From the NCBI GenBank assembly GCA_943704495.1, contig CALSCR010001047.1:1-64000 (forward strand): a DNA stretch of 64,000 bases, given 5' to 3'. The DNA is from Pigoraptor chileana (lineage: Eukaryota > Opisthokonta > Filasterea). Positions 53,901-64,000 of this stretch are shown piece after piece; positions within the stretch are counted from its first letter, which is position 1; every line of letters begins with the position of its first letter. Below the pieces are notes generated by a model. It searched no databases. It had not been told where the DNA came from and was given only the letters and a program-made list of their open reading frames with translations. The translations under genes were made by a program, and so were the position numbers.

Positions 53901-54818
53901 AACATGCCGCTGCAGGAGCTTTTTTTGGCGACGCCGCGAAAGATCCAAGCGAGGCGAAGGTGGACGCGAAAGTTGCGAATGCCCTGGAAAGTCAGCCAGA
54001 GCCGCGCGCGACTGAAGAGACTGTGAATTCTGCTTCAACTGCAATGGAGGTGGATGGCACGCCCGCTGAGACAGCTGCCGTGTCGGAGGGCGCCGCTGTG
54101 CACATGAGTGAACCCTCCGAGGGGAACATCGCCCACAGCGCGGATAAGGCGGAGTCTGCGATTGAAATCGACCAAAATGTGGTGGTGAGTGCCCTTTCGT
54201 TGAGATCGGAGCTCGCCGATCCTCTTGATCCATTGATTTCTCAATTGACTGCTGCATTCGCTTTTAACTTTGCAGGCTGTGCAGCCGACTGAATCGGCCT
54301 CGGAAATTGCAAAGAAAGCGGTCGACGAGAAGACGTCGCAGCGAGGCAATTTCGGAAACTATGCGAGTGCCGCCGCCGCCGCTTTGTCTTCTGCTGCTGT
54401 CAAAGCAAAGGTATTGTTGCATCGATTCGCCCGCCTTCTTTAACGGTCCAACTGTTCTCGTGGTCTCACTTTACTTGCATAACAAATGCAATTCAGGTTA
54501 TTGCGATCAACGAAGAACGGCATGCGGCTGGCCTGGTGTCGCAGTTGGTCGAGTGCCAGCTGCGTAAGCTGGAGATCAAGTTGCGGCACTTCGATGAGCT
54601 GGAGGCCATGCTACACAAGGAGCGCGAGCAGGTGGGTTGAGCACTGGAGGGTTCTTGCGTTGTGGGCGGAGTTGTGAGTGCTGTGCCATTCTGTTTCGTC
54701 CCACCTTGTCTTTGGCTAAATATTGAAGTAAAATTGTCCCTTGCAGCTTGAACAACAACGCCAGCAGCTTTACACAGAGCGACTGCAGTTTCAGGCGCAG
54801 AAGCTACAGAGCGACTGA
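50992..54818 (+). CDS. SWI3/SMARCC-type chromatin remodelling subunit
   Basis: A core subunit of SWI/SNF-type remodellers. About eight exons. N-terminal region as in [64 protein letters not shown] (BRCT-like) and [19 protein letters not shown] Lys/Glu-rich linker (52020-52260) precedes the SWIRM domain (52490-52800): [40 protein letters not shown] and [20 protein letters not shown] with [15 protein letters not shown] zinc-binding ZZ-like block, [20 protein letters not shown], follows, then a SANT domain ([40 protein letters not shown]) and the SWI3 C-terminal helix with coiled coil [20 protein letters not shown], ending AQKLQSD. This complete order is diagnostic for the family. It is a nuclear protein. 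Confidence 0.94.
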
Positions 54819-55323
54819 GCGACTGAGTGTGTGCATGTGTACGTGTGTGCGTGTGTTTGTGTGCGTGCCTGCGCCAGATCACTAAATGATTGCAAAACAC
54901 CCCGGCTGCAAATTCGGTCCCACCCACATTGCCCGCCCATTTTATCCGGTTTTTTGATTTTTATTAACCGTCCGACTCGAAATCAGTCCGAAATCAGTGC
55001 AGAAATGGCTGTCGTTGTCAAATTGTTTGCCCGGCAGAGTGCGTCCAACCCGCAACATATGACACACGCCGTGCCATCCATCACCACGTTTGTGGGGTTG
55101 GTGCCGTCTCAGTCTCCTCTCGCCCCGACCCACGACGCAATCATGTGCCTCTCTCCTCGCAAACACTCATGCTATTTAGTGCTGCAGTGCTGTCCATTCA
55201 AAGGGCCGTTTTTAAGCGTTGTTGGCCGCTGTTTGACCGGCTCGTTGCTCGGGCTTGGCAACATCCAAGGCCACTCAATTCACCCGTTGGGCGCCGTGTC
55301 CGGTGCCTAGAAACAAGAGGAAA
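54819..55323. promoter_or_regulatory. Intergenic region upstream of V-ATPase subunit a
   Basis: A 505-base gap between tandem plus-strand genes, with a GT-rich patch near 54832-54868 just after the SMARCC stop. It should contain the SMARCC 3' UTR and the V-ATPase promoter. No motif is clear. Confidence 0.45.
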
Positions 55324-58300
55324 ATGGGGTCGCTCTTTCGCTCAGAGGAGATGGAGCTGGTGCAGCTCCTTATCCAACTTGAGGCGGCGTATGAGACAGT
55401 CAGTGAGCTTGGCGAGATTGGTCTCGTGCAGTTTATTGATGTGAGTTCCTTTTGCTATGCACTTGAGTTGTTTTTATTGTTTCCTATTTATTCATCATAG
55501 TTTTTCTATTTAATTATTTCGCCTCTATTCTGGACTACGGAGAAAGGAGCGCCTTCGTTCCGAAAATTGTCTGTGAATGCGCGACTGCAGTTCCTTGATG
55601 CATGCTTGTTTCTATTTATAACTTTTTCAACGTGTTTGAAGGCTCAACACGACCTCGCCACTCACTTGCGGTTTGCAGTTGAATCCCGACGTTACAGCGT
55701 TCCAGCGCAACTTCGTTCATGATGTTCGCCGTTGCGATGAGATGGACCGGAAGACAAGTGAGTGTCTTTTTGGCCGTACGGCCTTTTGCAGCCTTGTCAA
55801 CCAACACAGTGTGACTTTTTTGTGTGTGCACTTGGTGATTAATTGTTCTTTATTGTGCAGGGTACTTTTACTCGCTGATGGATGCCTACAAAGTGCGTGC
55901 GGCCGAGGTACCTGACGAAGAGCTGCTCAGCCACCGCCCGCAAACGCAAGACATGTCTCGCCTTGAGGTGTGCATTGTGACATCGAATGGAGCTCTTATT
56001 CATAGCTGCTGATATAAAACACATCACCATCCTATTGTATTCTCACTCTGTCGTTGCTTGACGGCACCTGTCTTTTTGTGTGCAGTCCACCCTCGAGGAG
56101 CTTGAGGTTGAACTGAAGGAAATTCAGTCAAACGAGGAGATGCTGGAGCGCAATTTCACCGAACTAACCGACTTGCGCCAGATTTTGCGCAAGACGGCGA
56201 CCTTTTTTGCCGAGGTTTGTTTTGGATGGTGTTCATCCACGCGTTGTTGTATTACCATTGTCAGGTGCATTATCGCGCCATCTCAACGTTTGTCATGCCT
56301 ATTGTGCTGAGTGCACGTCCCGTGAATCACTGGTAATAGAGCGAAAGCATTATGCACGCCGGTCCTGCCGTCTGCTCGCGTCACTTGTCGACAACGCTTG
56401 ATTTAGATTTATTGGCGCTTGCTTCATGCCTTATCGCGCCATCTCAACGTTGTCATGCCTATTGTGCTGAGTGCACGTCCCGTGAATCACGGGTAATAGA
56501 GCGAAAACATTATGCACGCCGGTCCTGCTGTCTGCTCGCGTCACTTGTCGACAACGCTTGATTAAGATTTATTGGCGGTTGCTTCATGCCCACAGGCTGA
56601 CGGCTACGGGGCATTCTCCGAGGCACCCGCAACTCAAAGTGACGAGCTCTCGCTTCTTCACGGCGTGGATCTTGAAGCGCAGCATCACGGACGCACAGTG
56701 CGCCTCGGGTATGCCCTTCCCATTGCATCCCCATTTTCCTCTTCCCTCATGTGCACAAGCAACACTCTCATCCCTGTCTATCCGAACACGCTGCAACATG
56801 TTCGCAACGTGTTTGCAATTGCTTACCTTTGTCCACAACTTGCTTGCCGACAGGTTCGTCACGGGTGTAATCAATACAGAGAAAATAACTGCGTTTGAGC
56901 GCGTTCTTTGGCGTGCGACACGCGGAAACGCCTTCTTGCGCCATGTCGATGCAGACGACGAAGTGGGCATCGCCGTTCCGACGCCCGCGGCTCCGACGGT
57001 GGGTCATTATAGGATGCACACACTGTTAGCTGACGACCTTGTGACCAAAGACATCAGTGCTGTGAACAAGTGTTTTATTTGGACAAGTGCCTTTTGGGTA
57101 TCGACCATCGACCATGGGTCGTGTTGCCATTTATTCAACGTCCAAACATTGTCCATGTGCAGAAGGTGAAGGCGCCGAAGCGGAGCGTGTTCATTGTCTT
57201 TTTCCAGGGCCAACAGTTGGAGGCAAAGACACGTAAGATCTGCGAGGGATTTGGGGCAACAGTGTATCCTTGCCCTGAAACTCCCGCGGAGCGTCGTGAG
57301 CTTGTTCTGCAAGTTGCAACGCGCCTGGAAGACCTCCAATCGGTTGGTTGTGTTGTGCTTTGTGCTTGCATTTCATGGTCCTCCGCAAGCAGGTTGTGTC
57401 CGTGGGGGCGTGTTGGGATGTTCGCATGCAGTGCATACACGCACTTTTTTAACGCTGTTATTTGTGCATTGTCAGGTCCTTGCCAAGACGACCGAACACC
57501 GCAACCGCGTGCTGTCAAATGTCGCCACCGAAATCAACTCCTGGGATATTCGCATCAAGAAGATGAAGTCGATCTACCACACAATGAACATGTTCCGCAC
57601 TGACGTGACGCGCAAAGCTCTGGTTGCCGAGGGCTGGGTCCCAAAGAGTTCGATGCAGAGCGTCCAGTTGGCTCTGAGGCGGGCAATGGTGGGCACACTT
57701 CACTTTAATCACGCCCTCACCCTGCAAATGCATGTGACCGGTTTGCCCAAGGCCCAGATATCCCCTGTTAACTGCCTTTGTGCTGCTGGGCTGTGTTTGT
57801 GGTTGTTTGTGTTTGCGCGCGGTTTACAATGTACTTGGCCACCGAGTAGGAGCGCAGCGGGTCGTCGATGGCTCCTATTCTCCACCGCCTGGACACGAAG
57901 CTCACTCCGCCCACGTACCACAAGACCAACAAGTTCACTGCGGGCTTCCAGTCCATTGTGGATGCCTTTGGCATTGCGTCGTATCGCGAAGTGAACCCGG
58001 GGCCTTTCACCATCATCACTTTCCCGTTCATTTTTGCGATTATGTTTGGCGATTTTGGCCACGGGATAATCATGATGCTCGCGGCGCTCTTTCTCTGCGT
58101 GCGTGAGAAACAGCTGGCCAAGTTCAAGGCCGGTGGCGAGGTGCGTGTTGTTTGCCATGTGTCACATTCGCGAAAACCCCTCATGGCTGCAGTGCCTGCG
58201 TGAATGTGAACATGGGCATGAATGGCTAGACATTATTATCTGGAAGACACCTCAAGTTGGCGGTTTGCAACGCAATCCGTGGGCCGTTAAAGGCGCAGTG

Positions 58301-60583
58301 GGTTGATCCCACCGTCCGCTCATTTTCTTATCGCACCTCGCCTGCTCCCTTCCATTTTTTCCGTTTACTTTCTTTTCTTGACGATGGATACAGATCTTCG
58401 ACACGATGTTTGCCGGTCGCTACATCATCTTGCTCATGGGCATCTTCTCGATGTACACTGGACTCATTTATAACGACATGTTTTCAAAGTCCCTTGACAT
58501 TTTTGGCTCGTCGTGGAAGATCCCCGCTTCTACCGAGGACGAGGTGTTGAAGTACACTGTCGACGGTAAAGGGCCGTACACATTTTCAGGGTCGGCGTAT
58601 CCTTTTGGAATTGATCCGGTGGGTTCCTGCCATTGCCTCTGGTTACTTGATGAGCGGTCTTTGTGCGTCTCATGTGGCGTTTTGCCGCCGTTGTCGTAAA
58701 GTGCTTTGAGTATATCTGGAGGGTCATGATTCCACATTTTGGATCACTGCTGTTTGAGAAGCCTGCGACACTAACTTGAATTCCCGTGCGTCTTCCAAAT
58801 GCATCGCGCACAGCACTGGAGCCTCGCGGACAATCGCCTGACTTTCCTGAATTCGTACAAGATGAAGATGGCCGTTATTATTGGCGTGACGCAGATGCTG
58901 TTTGGCGTGAGCCTGGGGCTCTTCAATCACCGCTACTTCCGCCGCCCTATCAACATTTTCTGCGAGTGGATTCCACAGGTGCTTTTCCTCGTGTGTATCT
59001 TTGGCTACCTCTGCTTCATGATCATCTACAAGTGGGCAAATCCAGGCAACGCGCCCTCCGTCCTTCTCGCCCTCATCAACATGTTTCTCAAGAGCGGCGA
59101 GGAAATTCCCACGTCGGACCTTCTCTACGCGAGCCAGGTACGTGTGTGTGTTTGTGCGTGTGTGCGTGGCATCCCATCAAAATTTCTGCATACTCACGAC
59201 CTGCATGTCTTTGATGTCTGCTTATTTGTGCTGTTGCATCATTGTGCCGGTTGCGCGTGCCACGTGTTATTGCTTAGTGCTCGATGAGTTCTTATGATGC
59301 TGACATGTCTACTGAACTCGGTTTCTTCATCCACAATAACAATATAACAGCACGCCGTGCAAGGCAAGCTTGTTGCCCTTGCCCTCATTTGCGTGCCGTG
59401 GATGTTGCTGCTGAAACCCGCCATCCTGTGGTACCTCAACCGCCGCCGCACGCTCCACGGGGGCGCCATTTCGGCATCTGCCCCGGCAACTGTCGGAGAG
59501 GAAGACGATGATGTGCTTGGTGGTGATTCGCATGCGCCACACGCTGTCGACGAGCACGACGAGGACGAGGTGAGGGTCGCGTGATGTGTGGTGCAAGCAG
59601 ATGCTATCGACGTCGCATTGTTTCGCAGGTCGCGGCATTCATTTTGCTTACATCATTGGCATTCATTTTGCTCACATTTCCTAACACTTACTTGCCCTCA
59701 TGCCCATCAGTTTGAGTTTGGCGAAGTGATGGTGCATCAGGCTATCCATACGATTGAATATTGCCTCGGTTGCATCTCGAACACGGCATCATACCTCCGC
59801 CTGTGGGCTCTCAGTCTCGCTCATGCTGGTGGGTTGAGCATCTGAATTGTTCAGGAACACAGATTGTTGAGCATGCACAGCCAAAGCAGCCGTGCTAGAG
59901 TGTATGGAGCTATGTGACGTAGAGCAAGAACAATTATGTATGGAACTCTTGTTCATTTACTTGTGGCTGACACACACACACACACACACACTCACTCATT
60001 CTCTCTCTCTCTCTCACATACATTCACACACACATATATATATATATATATTATTGGGGCTGCAGAGCTTTCGGATGTGCTGTGGACGATGATTTTCCGC
60101 AAGGGCTTCCAGAGCACCAACCCGATTATTCTTCTGGCTGCTTTTGCCTTTTGGGCTGTTCTCACGATCGCCGTGCTTCTCATCATGGAAGGCCTCTCTG
60201 CGTTCCTTCACGCTCTCCGTCTCCACTGGTGCGCACCCATCGCGCTGTTGTGCTGTTGATGCTTGCGGCAATTTTGTGGGCGCGCGGAACTTACCTATGT
60301 GTGCTTGGTTCTATCTGTGTGTGTGTGGGCATCTGTTGCGTATGTTGTGTATGTATGTATAAAGGTGTAAGCGCGCGTCTTGTGCTGGTGTGCGTCCTGC
60401 GTGCTATTCTGCTTATTGAGCCTTTTTGAGACTCACACGTTCCTCACCTCGTCACGCCGCTTCCGCCATGCCCGTGTTTGCAGGGTTGAATTCCAGGGCA
60501 AATTCTACGATGGCAACGGGCGCAATTTCCAGCCGTTTTCTTTTGAGTCGCAGTTCACCGGCCGGGGAGAGGAGGACGAATAG
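55324..60583 (+). CDS. V-type H+-ATPase subunit a (100-kDa, Vph1/ATP6V0A)
   Basis: The membrane stator subunit a of the V-ATPase Vo sector, providing the proton half-channels. About 15 exons. The N-terminus [20 protein letters not shown] is canonical, with [20 protein letters not shown] and [13 protein letters not shown]. Middle: [60 protein letters not shown] and [10 protein letters not shown]. Membrane part: [60 protein letters not shown] and [16 protein letters not shown]. The functional Arg lies in [20 protein letters not shown]. It ends FTGRGEEDE. Two introns carry repeats: a 161-base tandem duplication at 56270-56590 and a compound microsatellite at 59970-60052. The first ATG is at 55324. 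Confidence 0.96.
56270..56590. repeat. 161-base tandem duplication in V-ATPase intron
   Basis: Two near-identical units lie head to tail: 56270-56430 and 56431-56590. They differ by about five substitutions and one deleted base in about 161, so identity is near 96 percent. They fill most of the intron following the exon that ends TATFFAE, and the second copy stops just before the CACAG acceptor. Confidence 0.92.
59970..60052. repeat. Compound microsatellite (CA, CT, CA, TA) in V-ATPase intron
   Basis: A run of CA (59971-59991), then CT (60001-60015), then CA and TA (60026-60052), ending a few bases before the GGCTGCAG acceptor of the exon with ELSDVLW. Confidence 0.9.
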
Positions 60584-60833
60584 ACTAGGCGAATGAACGA
60601 ACGCATGCGAGTGAACAGTTACTCGTTGCAGTTTACGGCGTCGATTTTGTGTCTCCGTTTTGATTAATGTGCCCTTGTTTTCCTAGTCTTGCCCGCTTAG
60701 TGTGTTGTGTATTTGACAGTGTTCCTGTGTGTGTGTGTGTTATGTGTGCATTTGCGCGCGCGTGTGTTGCGGGTGTTGCGTTTGTCTGAAGCCTATTACA
60801 ACATTTTTCTGAAACCACGTAAGTGCGCATTGT
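60584..60833. other. Convergent 3' region V-ATPase / METAP1D
   Basis: A 250-base convergent gap with a GT run at 60724-60740. It should contain both 3' UTRs. Nothing else was recognised. Confidence 0.45.
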
Positions 60834-62310
60834 TCATTTTGGTGTGCCACTGCGATGGACATTGCGCGCCGAGACGTCCCTCGCAGTAAGCACCTCTGCC
60901 CCGTTCTTGTTGATTGCAATCGTATGTTCAAATTGCGCGGATAGCCCGCCGTCCGCACTCACAGCCGTCCAGCCGTCGTCCAGAATGCGGTGCTGCCAGT
61001 GGTTTGCAAGCAGTATTGGCTCTGCGTTGGGCATGTGCCCTTTGTTAGATGTGCGCACTCACATGGGTTGCCCCAATGCACACACCACACAAGCAACAAC
61101 AACATCACCGCACATTCAAACCTGGTGCACCGAGGCAGATTCGCAATGCTCACCCACCTATAGTGAATGTCATCCCTTCCGCCATTGTACCAGGAATATT
61201 GGAGAGAGCTGCGACGTCGGCAGTGAATAGTGGCTTAGTGCATAAACCGGACACTACGTACAAAGATATCTTAGCCAGTGCACCACACTGCGATCAATTC
61301 AATGCAGATCCAGTTGTGAAATGAACGTTGACACCCGATGCAGTATGCCTGGCGGGTTGAACAAGCGACCATGTGCGAGTCGCAGTGATGGATTGAATCA
61401 GCCATGAAGCATATACTCACTCGAGTGTGTTATTTGCGGAGCCATGTGAAAGAATCGCCCAATCCCATGGCCGCAAAAGGCGGGGGACACAGAGAGCCTT
61501 GCTGAGCGCGCATGCTTGCTGCCAGTCGCGGCGGCGGACAAGAGTGGACAGGAGAAGGGCTGTCACGTGAGCACTAAACACGGAACACTAGACAGGAAGG
61601 AATGTTTTTCCACCTCCTTCAAAAACAATGGCACGGAGCACATGCGCGACAAAGAGCGACGCACCTGACGATCTCAGCAATGCGTTGAAAGGGCACGCCT
61701 GGCCCACACGCTGCAATGGCATTGTCAAGGGCTTCTTTTGTTGCCACAATCAGATGCTGGGACTCCGCGTCCACGTCGCCCACCCCATATGTCTCGGATA
61801 GATCGCCGTGGAACCCCATTGAATAGACCGTGACGTCAATATTCACAATATCCCCCTCCCGAAGCGGTCGCCTGCAATCCGAGAGCAGGCGAGTGCGGCA
61901 CTGCATGCTCAGTTCTGAACACTACGCGGAGAGAGAATGGCAGCACCGATCACGACGACACAACAAACAACCTGCAACACAAAATGCACTCCTGGCCACA
62001 CATACAGTAGATTCACTACTCACGAGTCGGGTATGCCGTGACAAAGGACGTCGTTGACGGAAGTGCACACTGACTTCGGGAAGCCTCGGTAGTGCAGCGG
62101 CGACGGATAGGCATTGTGCGCAACAATTGTCCGGTGCACGCACTTGTCAATCTCGTCAGTCGTCACTCCCGGCTTAGCGCACGCGGTATCCAGTTTAGAA
62201 TAAAAACGAAAGATCATATCTGAATAAATAACTCTGTTCCAACCCGTTCCCGCATTCTCGCTCTTTTACGCGTACGCACGCACGCACGCAAACATACAAA
62301 CACGCACATA

Positions 62311-62378
<68 letters not shown>

Positions 62379-62680
62379 GACACTCCCACGCACAACAAAG
62401 CAACGGATGCACATACCTTGACCATAGCGGCGGCTGTATCGAGAACTCGCCTGGCGATGGCACACGCGTGTCGCAGTCCCGCAATGTCCGACGCATTTTT
62501 GATCTCCACGGCGGCATCCTCCTGCGATGTGTCGTATGCCAAGGGGTGTGCTTGTGTGCCAGGAAACTGGTATGGCCCAACCGGCCTAGGGATGTGGGCA
62601 GGGACGTCGAGGCGCGGGCTCACAACACCTTGCACAACACGCACCGGCCTGGCGCCCCCGAATATCCCCCGCAGTCGCAT
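60834..62680 (-). CDS. Methionine aminopeptidase 1D-type (organellar MetAP1)
   Basis: A type 1 methionine aminopeptidase that trims N-terminal Met in organelles. From ATG 62680: [20 protein letters not shown], acid-free and Arg-rich, a plausible mitochondrial presequence, then [14 protein letters not shown] and [18 protein letters not shown]. Following exons: [65 protein letters not shown], split across the junction, and [12 protein letters not shown]. Catalytic ligands: Asp in NIDVTVY, Asp in HGDLSET, His in GHGIGRFFH, Glu in MTFTIEPIL and Glu in SAQFEHT are all visible. No N-terminal zinc-finger region is present, so this is the 1D rather than the cytosolic form. It ends [10 protein letters not shown]. 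At least six exons; one intron holds a 63-base CA run. Confidence 0.93.
62315..62377. repeat. (CA)n microsatellite in METAP1D intron
   Basis: About 31 uninterrupted CA units lie in an intron near the 5' end of the METAP1D gene, upstream of the exon with PGVTTDE. Confidence 0.95.
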
Positions 62681-63043
62681 GTGCGCGTGTTTATCGTCGC
62701 ACTGAATATTAAGACGAAGTCAATACCATAGACTCAAACTCTGCATCGGCAGTGGAAGCCTGAGTCAATGAACTGCCGTCCGACTCACTCTTGGCGGTTC
62801 CATCAAACAATCTGTTGGCTCACAACCTAAGCTTAACATACTCGGAGTCGGAAACTCAGACAAGCGCAGATAGCACGTCACGTGACATAAACGGTTGTCA
62901 GATCCATTAATTTGTTTATATTTTTGTACAGTAAACGAGTGTTACAATGAACGACCGCACGCGAACGCAAATCGCCCAAAAAGAAAGCGGAAAAAAGGGA
63001 ATAAGACGAAAACAAATGAGACAAATAATACCCAGGATGCGCT
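62681..63043. promoter_or_regulatory. Intergenic region upstream of METAP1D
   Basis: A 363-base gap between two minus-strand genes. It contains the ten-base palindrome GTCACGTGAC (62877-62886), an E-box of CLEAR/Cbf1 type, 197 bases before the METAP1D start. Confidence 0.55.
62877..62886. promoter_or_regulatory. E-box palindrome GTCACGTGAC
   Basis: A perfect 10-base palindrome matching the animal CLEAR element (GTCACGTGAC) and the yeast Cbf1 site (RTCACRTG). It is upstream of METAP1D. Confidence 0.6.
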
Positions 63044-64000
63044 CTACTTAGTGTCGCAGAGAAGGGCGACGCCGCGCAAAATCCAGTGGTCGGGGTTTTG
63101 CGACGACTTGAGGTCCACGTTGAAAATGTACTCCTGATCTGTGCGGCGGGGCTTCTTGTAGACGGGGCATTCGTACAGGCGGGGGTCCTTGGCGCCAGTC
63201 GAGTTGACGGCCGAGACGTGGATGATGGGGAGCGTGCTGTAGAGCACCTTTGGCGTCGGCTCCACCAGGCGCGACGAACGGCGGTCCCACCCGGCGCCCT
63301 CAAGGAAGAGGCCGTGGATGTACACGCCCTCCTGCGGCGGCGACGTGATGTCCTCCTTCATCTGCCGCAGCACCTCCGTGTGCACCTGCACGCTGTCGAG
63401 TGCCCAGCCCTTGTGTGCGCGCGTGATCTCCTGCCGCATGGCCGTGAGGAAGCCCTGGGGATTGAAGAAGCCCGTCATCCAAAACACGTGCGGCCGGCCC
63501 TCAAACAGCCAGCTGCTGAACTGTGCGTTGCGCTGCACAAGGTCGCTGAACCAAAAGCCCAGCGTTGCCGACTGCCACGAGACCGACTGCCATGCCGCCG
63601 GGACACGCGCATCGTACATCGAGTCCAGGGCGTTGCGGAGTTCGTCGCTCATGATGATCGTGCCGGCAATCGCAAGCTTGAGATCCTTGAGTGTCCGCCG
63701 CACCACGGAAATGACGCGCTGGATGCGGTCAATCTCCTGGCCCAAGAAGATGTTCATGGGCGTTTGTCCGCCCTGACGCTCGAGGGCCCCCTTGACCTCG
63801 TAGCGAATGTAGTCAGCGGGCAGCTTCTCGAGCATGTCGTCCGCAAGGCGCTCCACCGCAGCCTCGCGCGTCTCGCCGCCGCCGCCGCCGCTCTCCTTGG
63901 GCTGGATGTTCACAATCGTGCCGAGCACGCTGTTGGCCATGTTCGTCTGGTATGTGATGTCGGCGTTCGGGTGCAGGCCAAATACCTCTGGTGAGTCAAT
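63044..64000 (-). CDS. Axonemal dynein heavy chain, C-terminal part (partial)
   Basis: The C-terminal 318 residues of a dynein heavy chain; the gene continues past the right edge. The reading frame is open from 64000: [18 protein letters not shown], then [13 protein letters not shown] and a Gly-rich patch. Downstream it has [60 protein letters not shown] and [20 protein letters not shown], all typical of the dynein C-terminal domain. The end, [20 protein letters not shown] followed by [14 protein letters not shown], resembles the outer-arm DNAH5/DNAH8 (gamma) class from remembered family features; the class is tentative. With CFAP206 it shows a motile-cilium gene set. The visible part is one exon. 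Confidence 0.93.
   Translation of the reverse strand: MDSPEVFGLHPNADITYQTNMANSVLGTIVNIQPKESGGGGGETREAAVERLADDMLEKLPADYIRYEVKGALERQGGQTPMNIFLGQEIDRIQRVISVVRRTLKDLKLAIAGTIIMSDELRNALDSMYDARVPAAWQSVSWQSATLGFWFSDLVQRNAQFSSWLFEGRPHVFWMTGFFNPQGFLTAMRQEITRAHKGWALDSVQVHTEVLRQMKEDITSPPQEGVYIHGLFLEGAGWDRRSSRLVEPTPKVLYSTLPIIHVSAVNSTGAKDPRLYECPVYKKPRRTDQEYIFNVDLKSSQNPDHWILRGVALLCDTK

Noticed and set aside
63086-63994. A 302-codon plus-strand open frame opposite dynein
   Set aside because: The sequence is repetitive His/Leu/Arg, as expected from the complement of a GC-rich gene; dynein on the other strand is unambiguous.

Overview
This is a nuclear genomic window from a eukaryote. It holds 27 protein-coding genes that I can support: 26 are complete apart from some uncertain 5' ends, and one dynein heavy chain gene runs off the right edge. 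Most genes are broken by short GT-AG introns; a few (R3H-SUZ, methyltransferase, OSBP) are single-exon. The cell is mitochondriate (MnSOD, bL20m, three SLC25 carriers, a METAP1D-type aminopeptidase), has peroxisomes (2-hydroxyacyl-CoA lyase ending in SKL), and builds motile cilia (CFAP206 and an axonemal dynein heavy chain). An essential myosin light chain, an AMPK beta subunit with an N-myristoylation start and a MYSM1/MPND-like deubiquitinase fit a flagellated opisthokont or related protist (choanoflagellate, ichthyosporean, chytrid or apusomonad grade). The species is not recognised and this placement is inference.

Layout, left to right: a (GT)n tract; a UBXN4-like ERAD adaptor (-); a quinone oxidoreductase (+); a RUS/DUF647 membrane protein (-); mitoribosomal bL20m (-); an R3H-SUZ RNA-binding protein (+); a SAM methyltransferase (-); TIPRL/TIP41 (+); a TauE/SafE transporter (-); an SLC25A34/35 carrier (+); an OB-fold and zinc-ribbon protein resembling SHLD2 (-); AMPK beta (-); an oxysterol-binding protein with an FFAT motif (+); an SLC25A39/40 carrier (-); HACL1 (+); CFAP206 (+); a 1.2-kb gene-poor AT-rich stretch; ZNHIT1 (-); essential myosin light chain (+); MnSOD (+); ORC2 (-); a CCCH plus Pumilio protein (+); a SANT plus JAMM deubiquitinase (-); an orphan basic protein (+); an SLC25A32/33/36-like carrier (-); a SWI3/SMARCC subunit (+); V-ATPase subunit a (+); METAP1D (-); dynein heavy chain (-).

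The genes do not form a single pathway; they are a compact set of housekeeping genes. Two organisational features stand out. Strands alternate much more than chance: 10 divergent, 10 convergent and only 6 tandem neighbour pairs. The E-box CACGTG, often as the full palindrome TCACGTGA, is concentrated between genes, including helically spaced tandem copies at 30730-30774 and 47786-47801. Together these suggest shared bidirectional promoters read by a bHLH factor. Between 35.5 and 54.8 kb there is also a run of nuclear, chromatin and RNA genes (ZNHIT1, ORC2, PUF, SANT-JAMM, SMARCC). I saw no rRNA, no convincing tRNA, no CRISPR array and no intact transposon or virus-like element.
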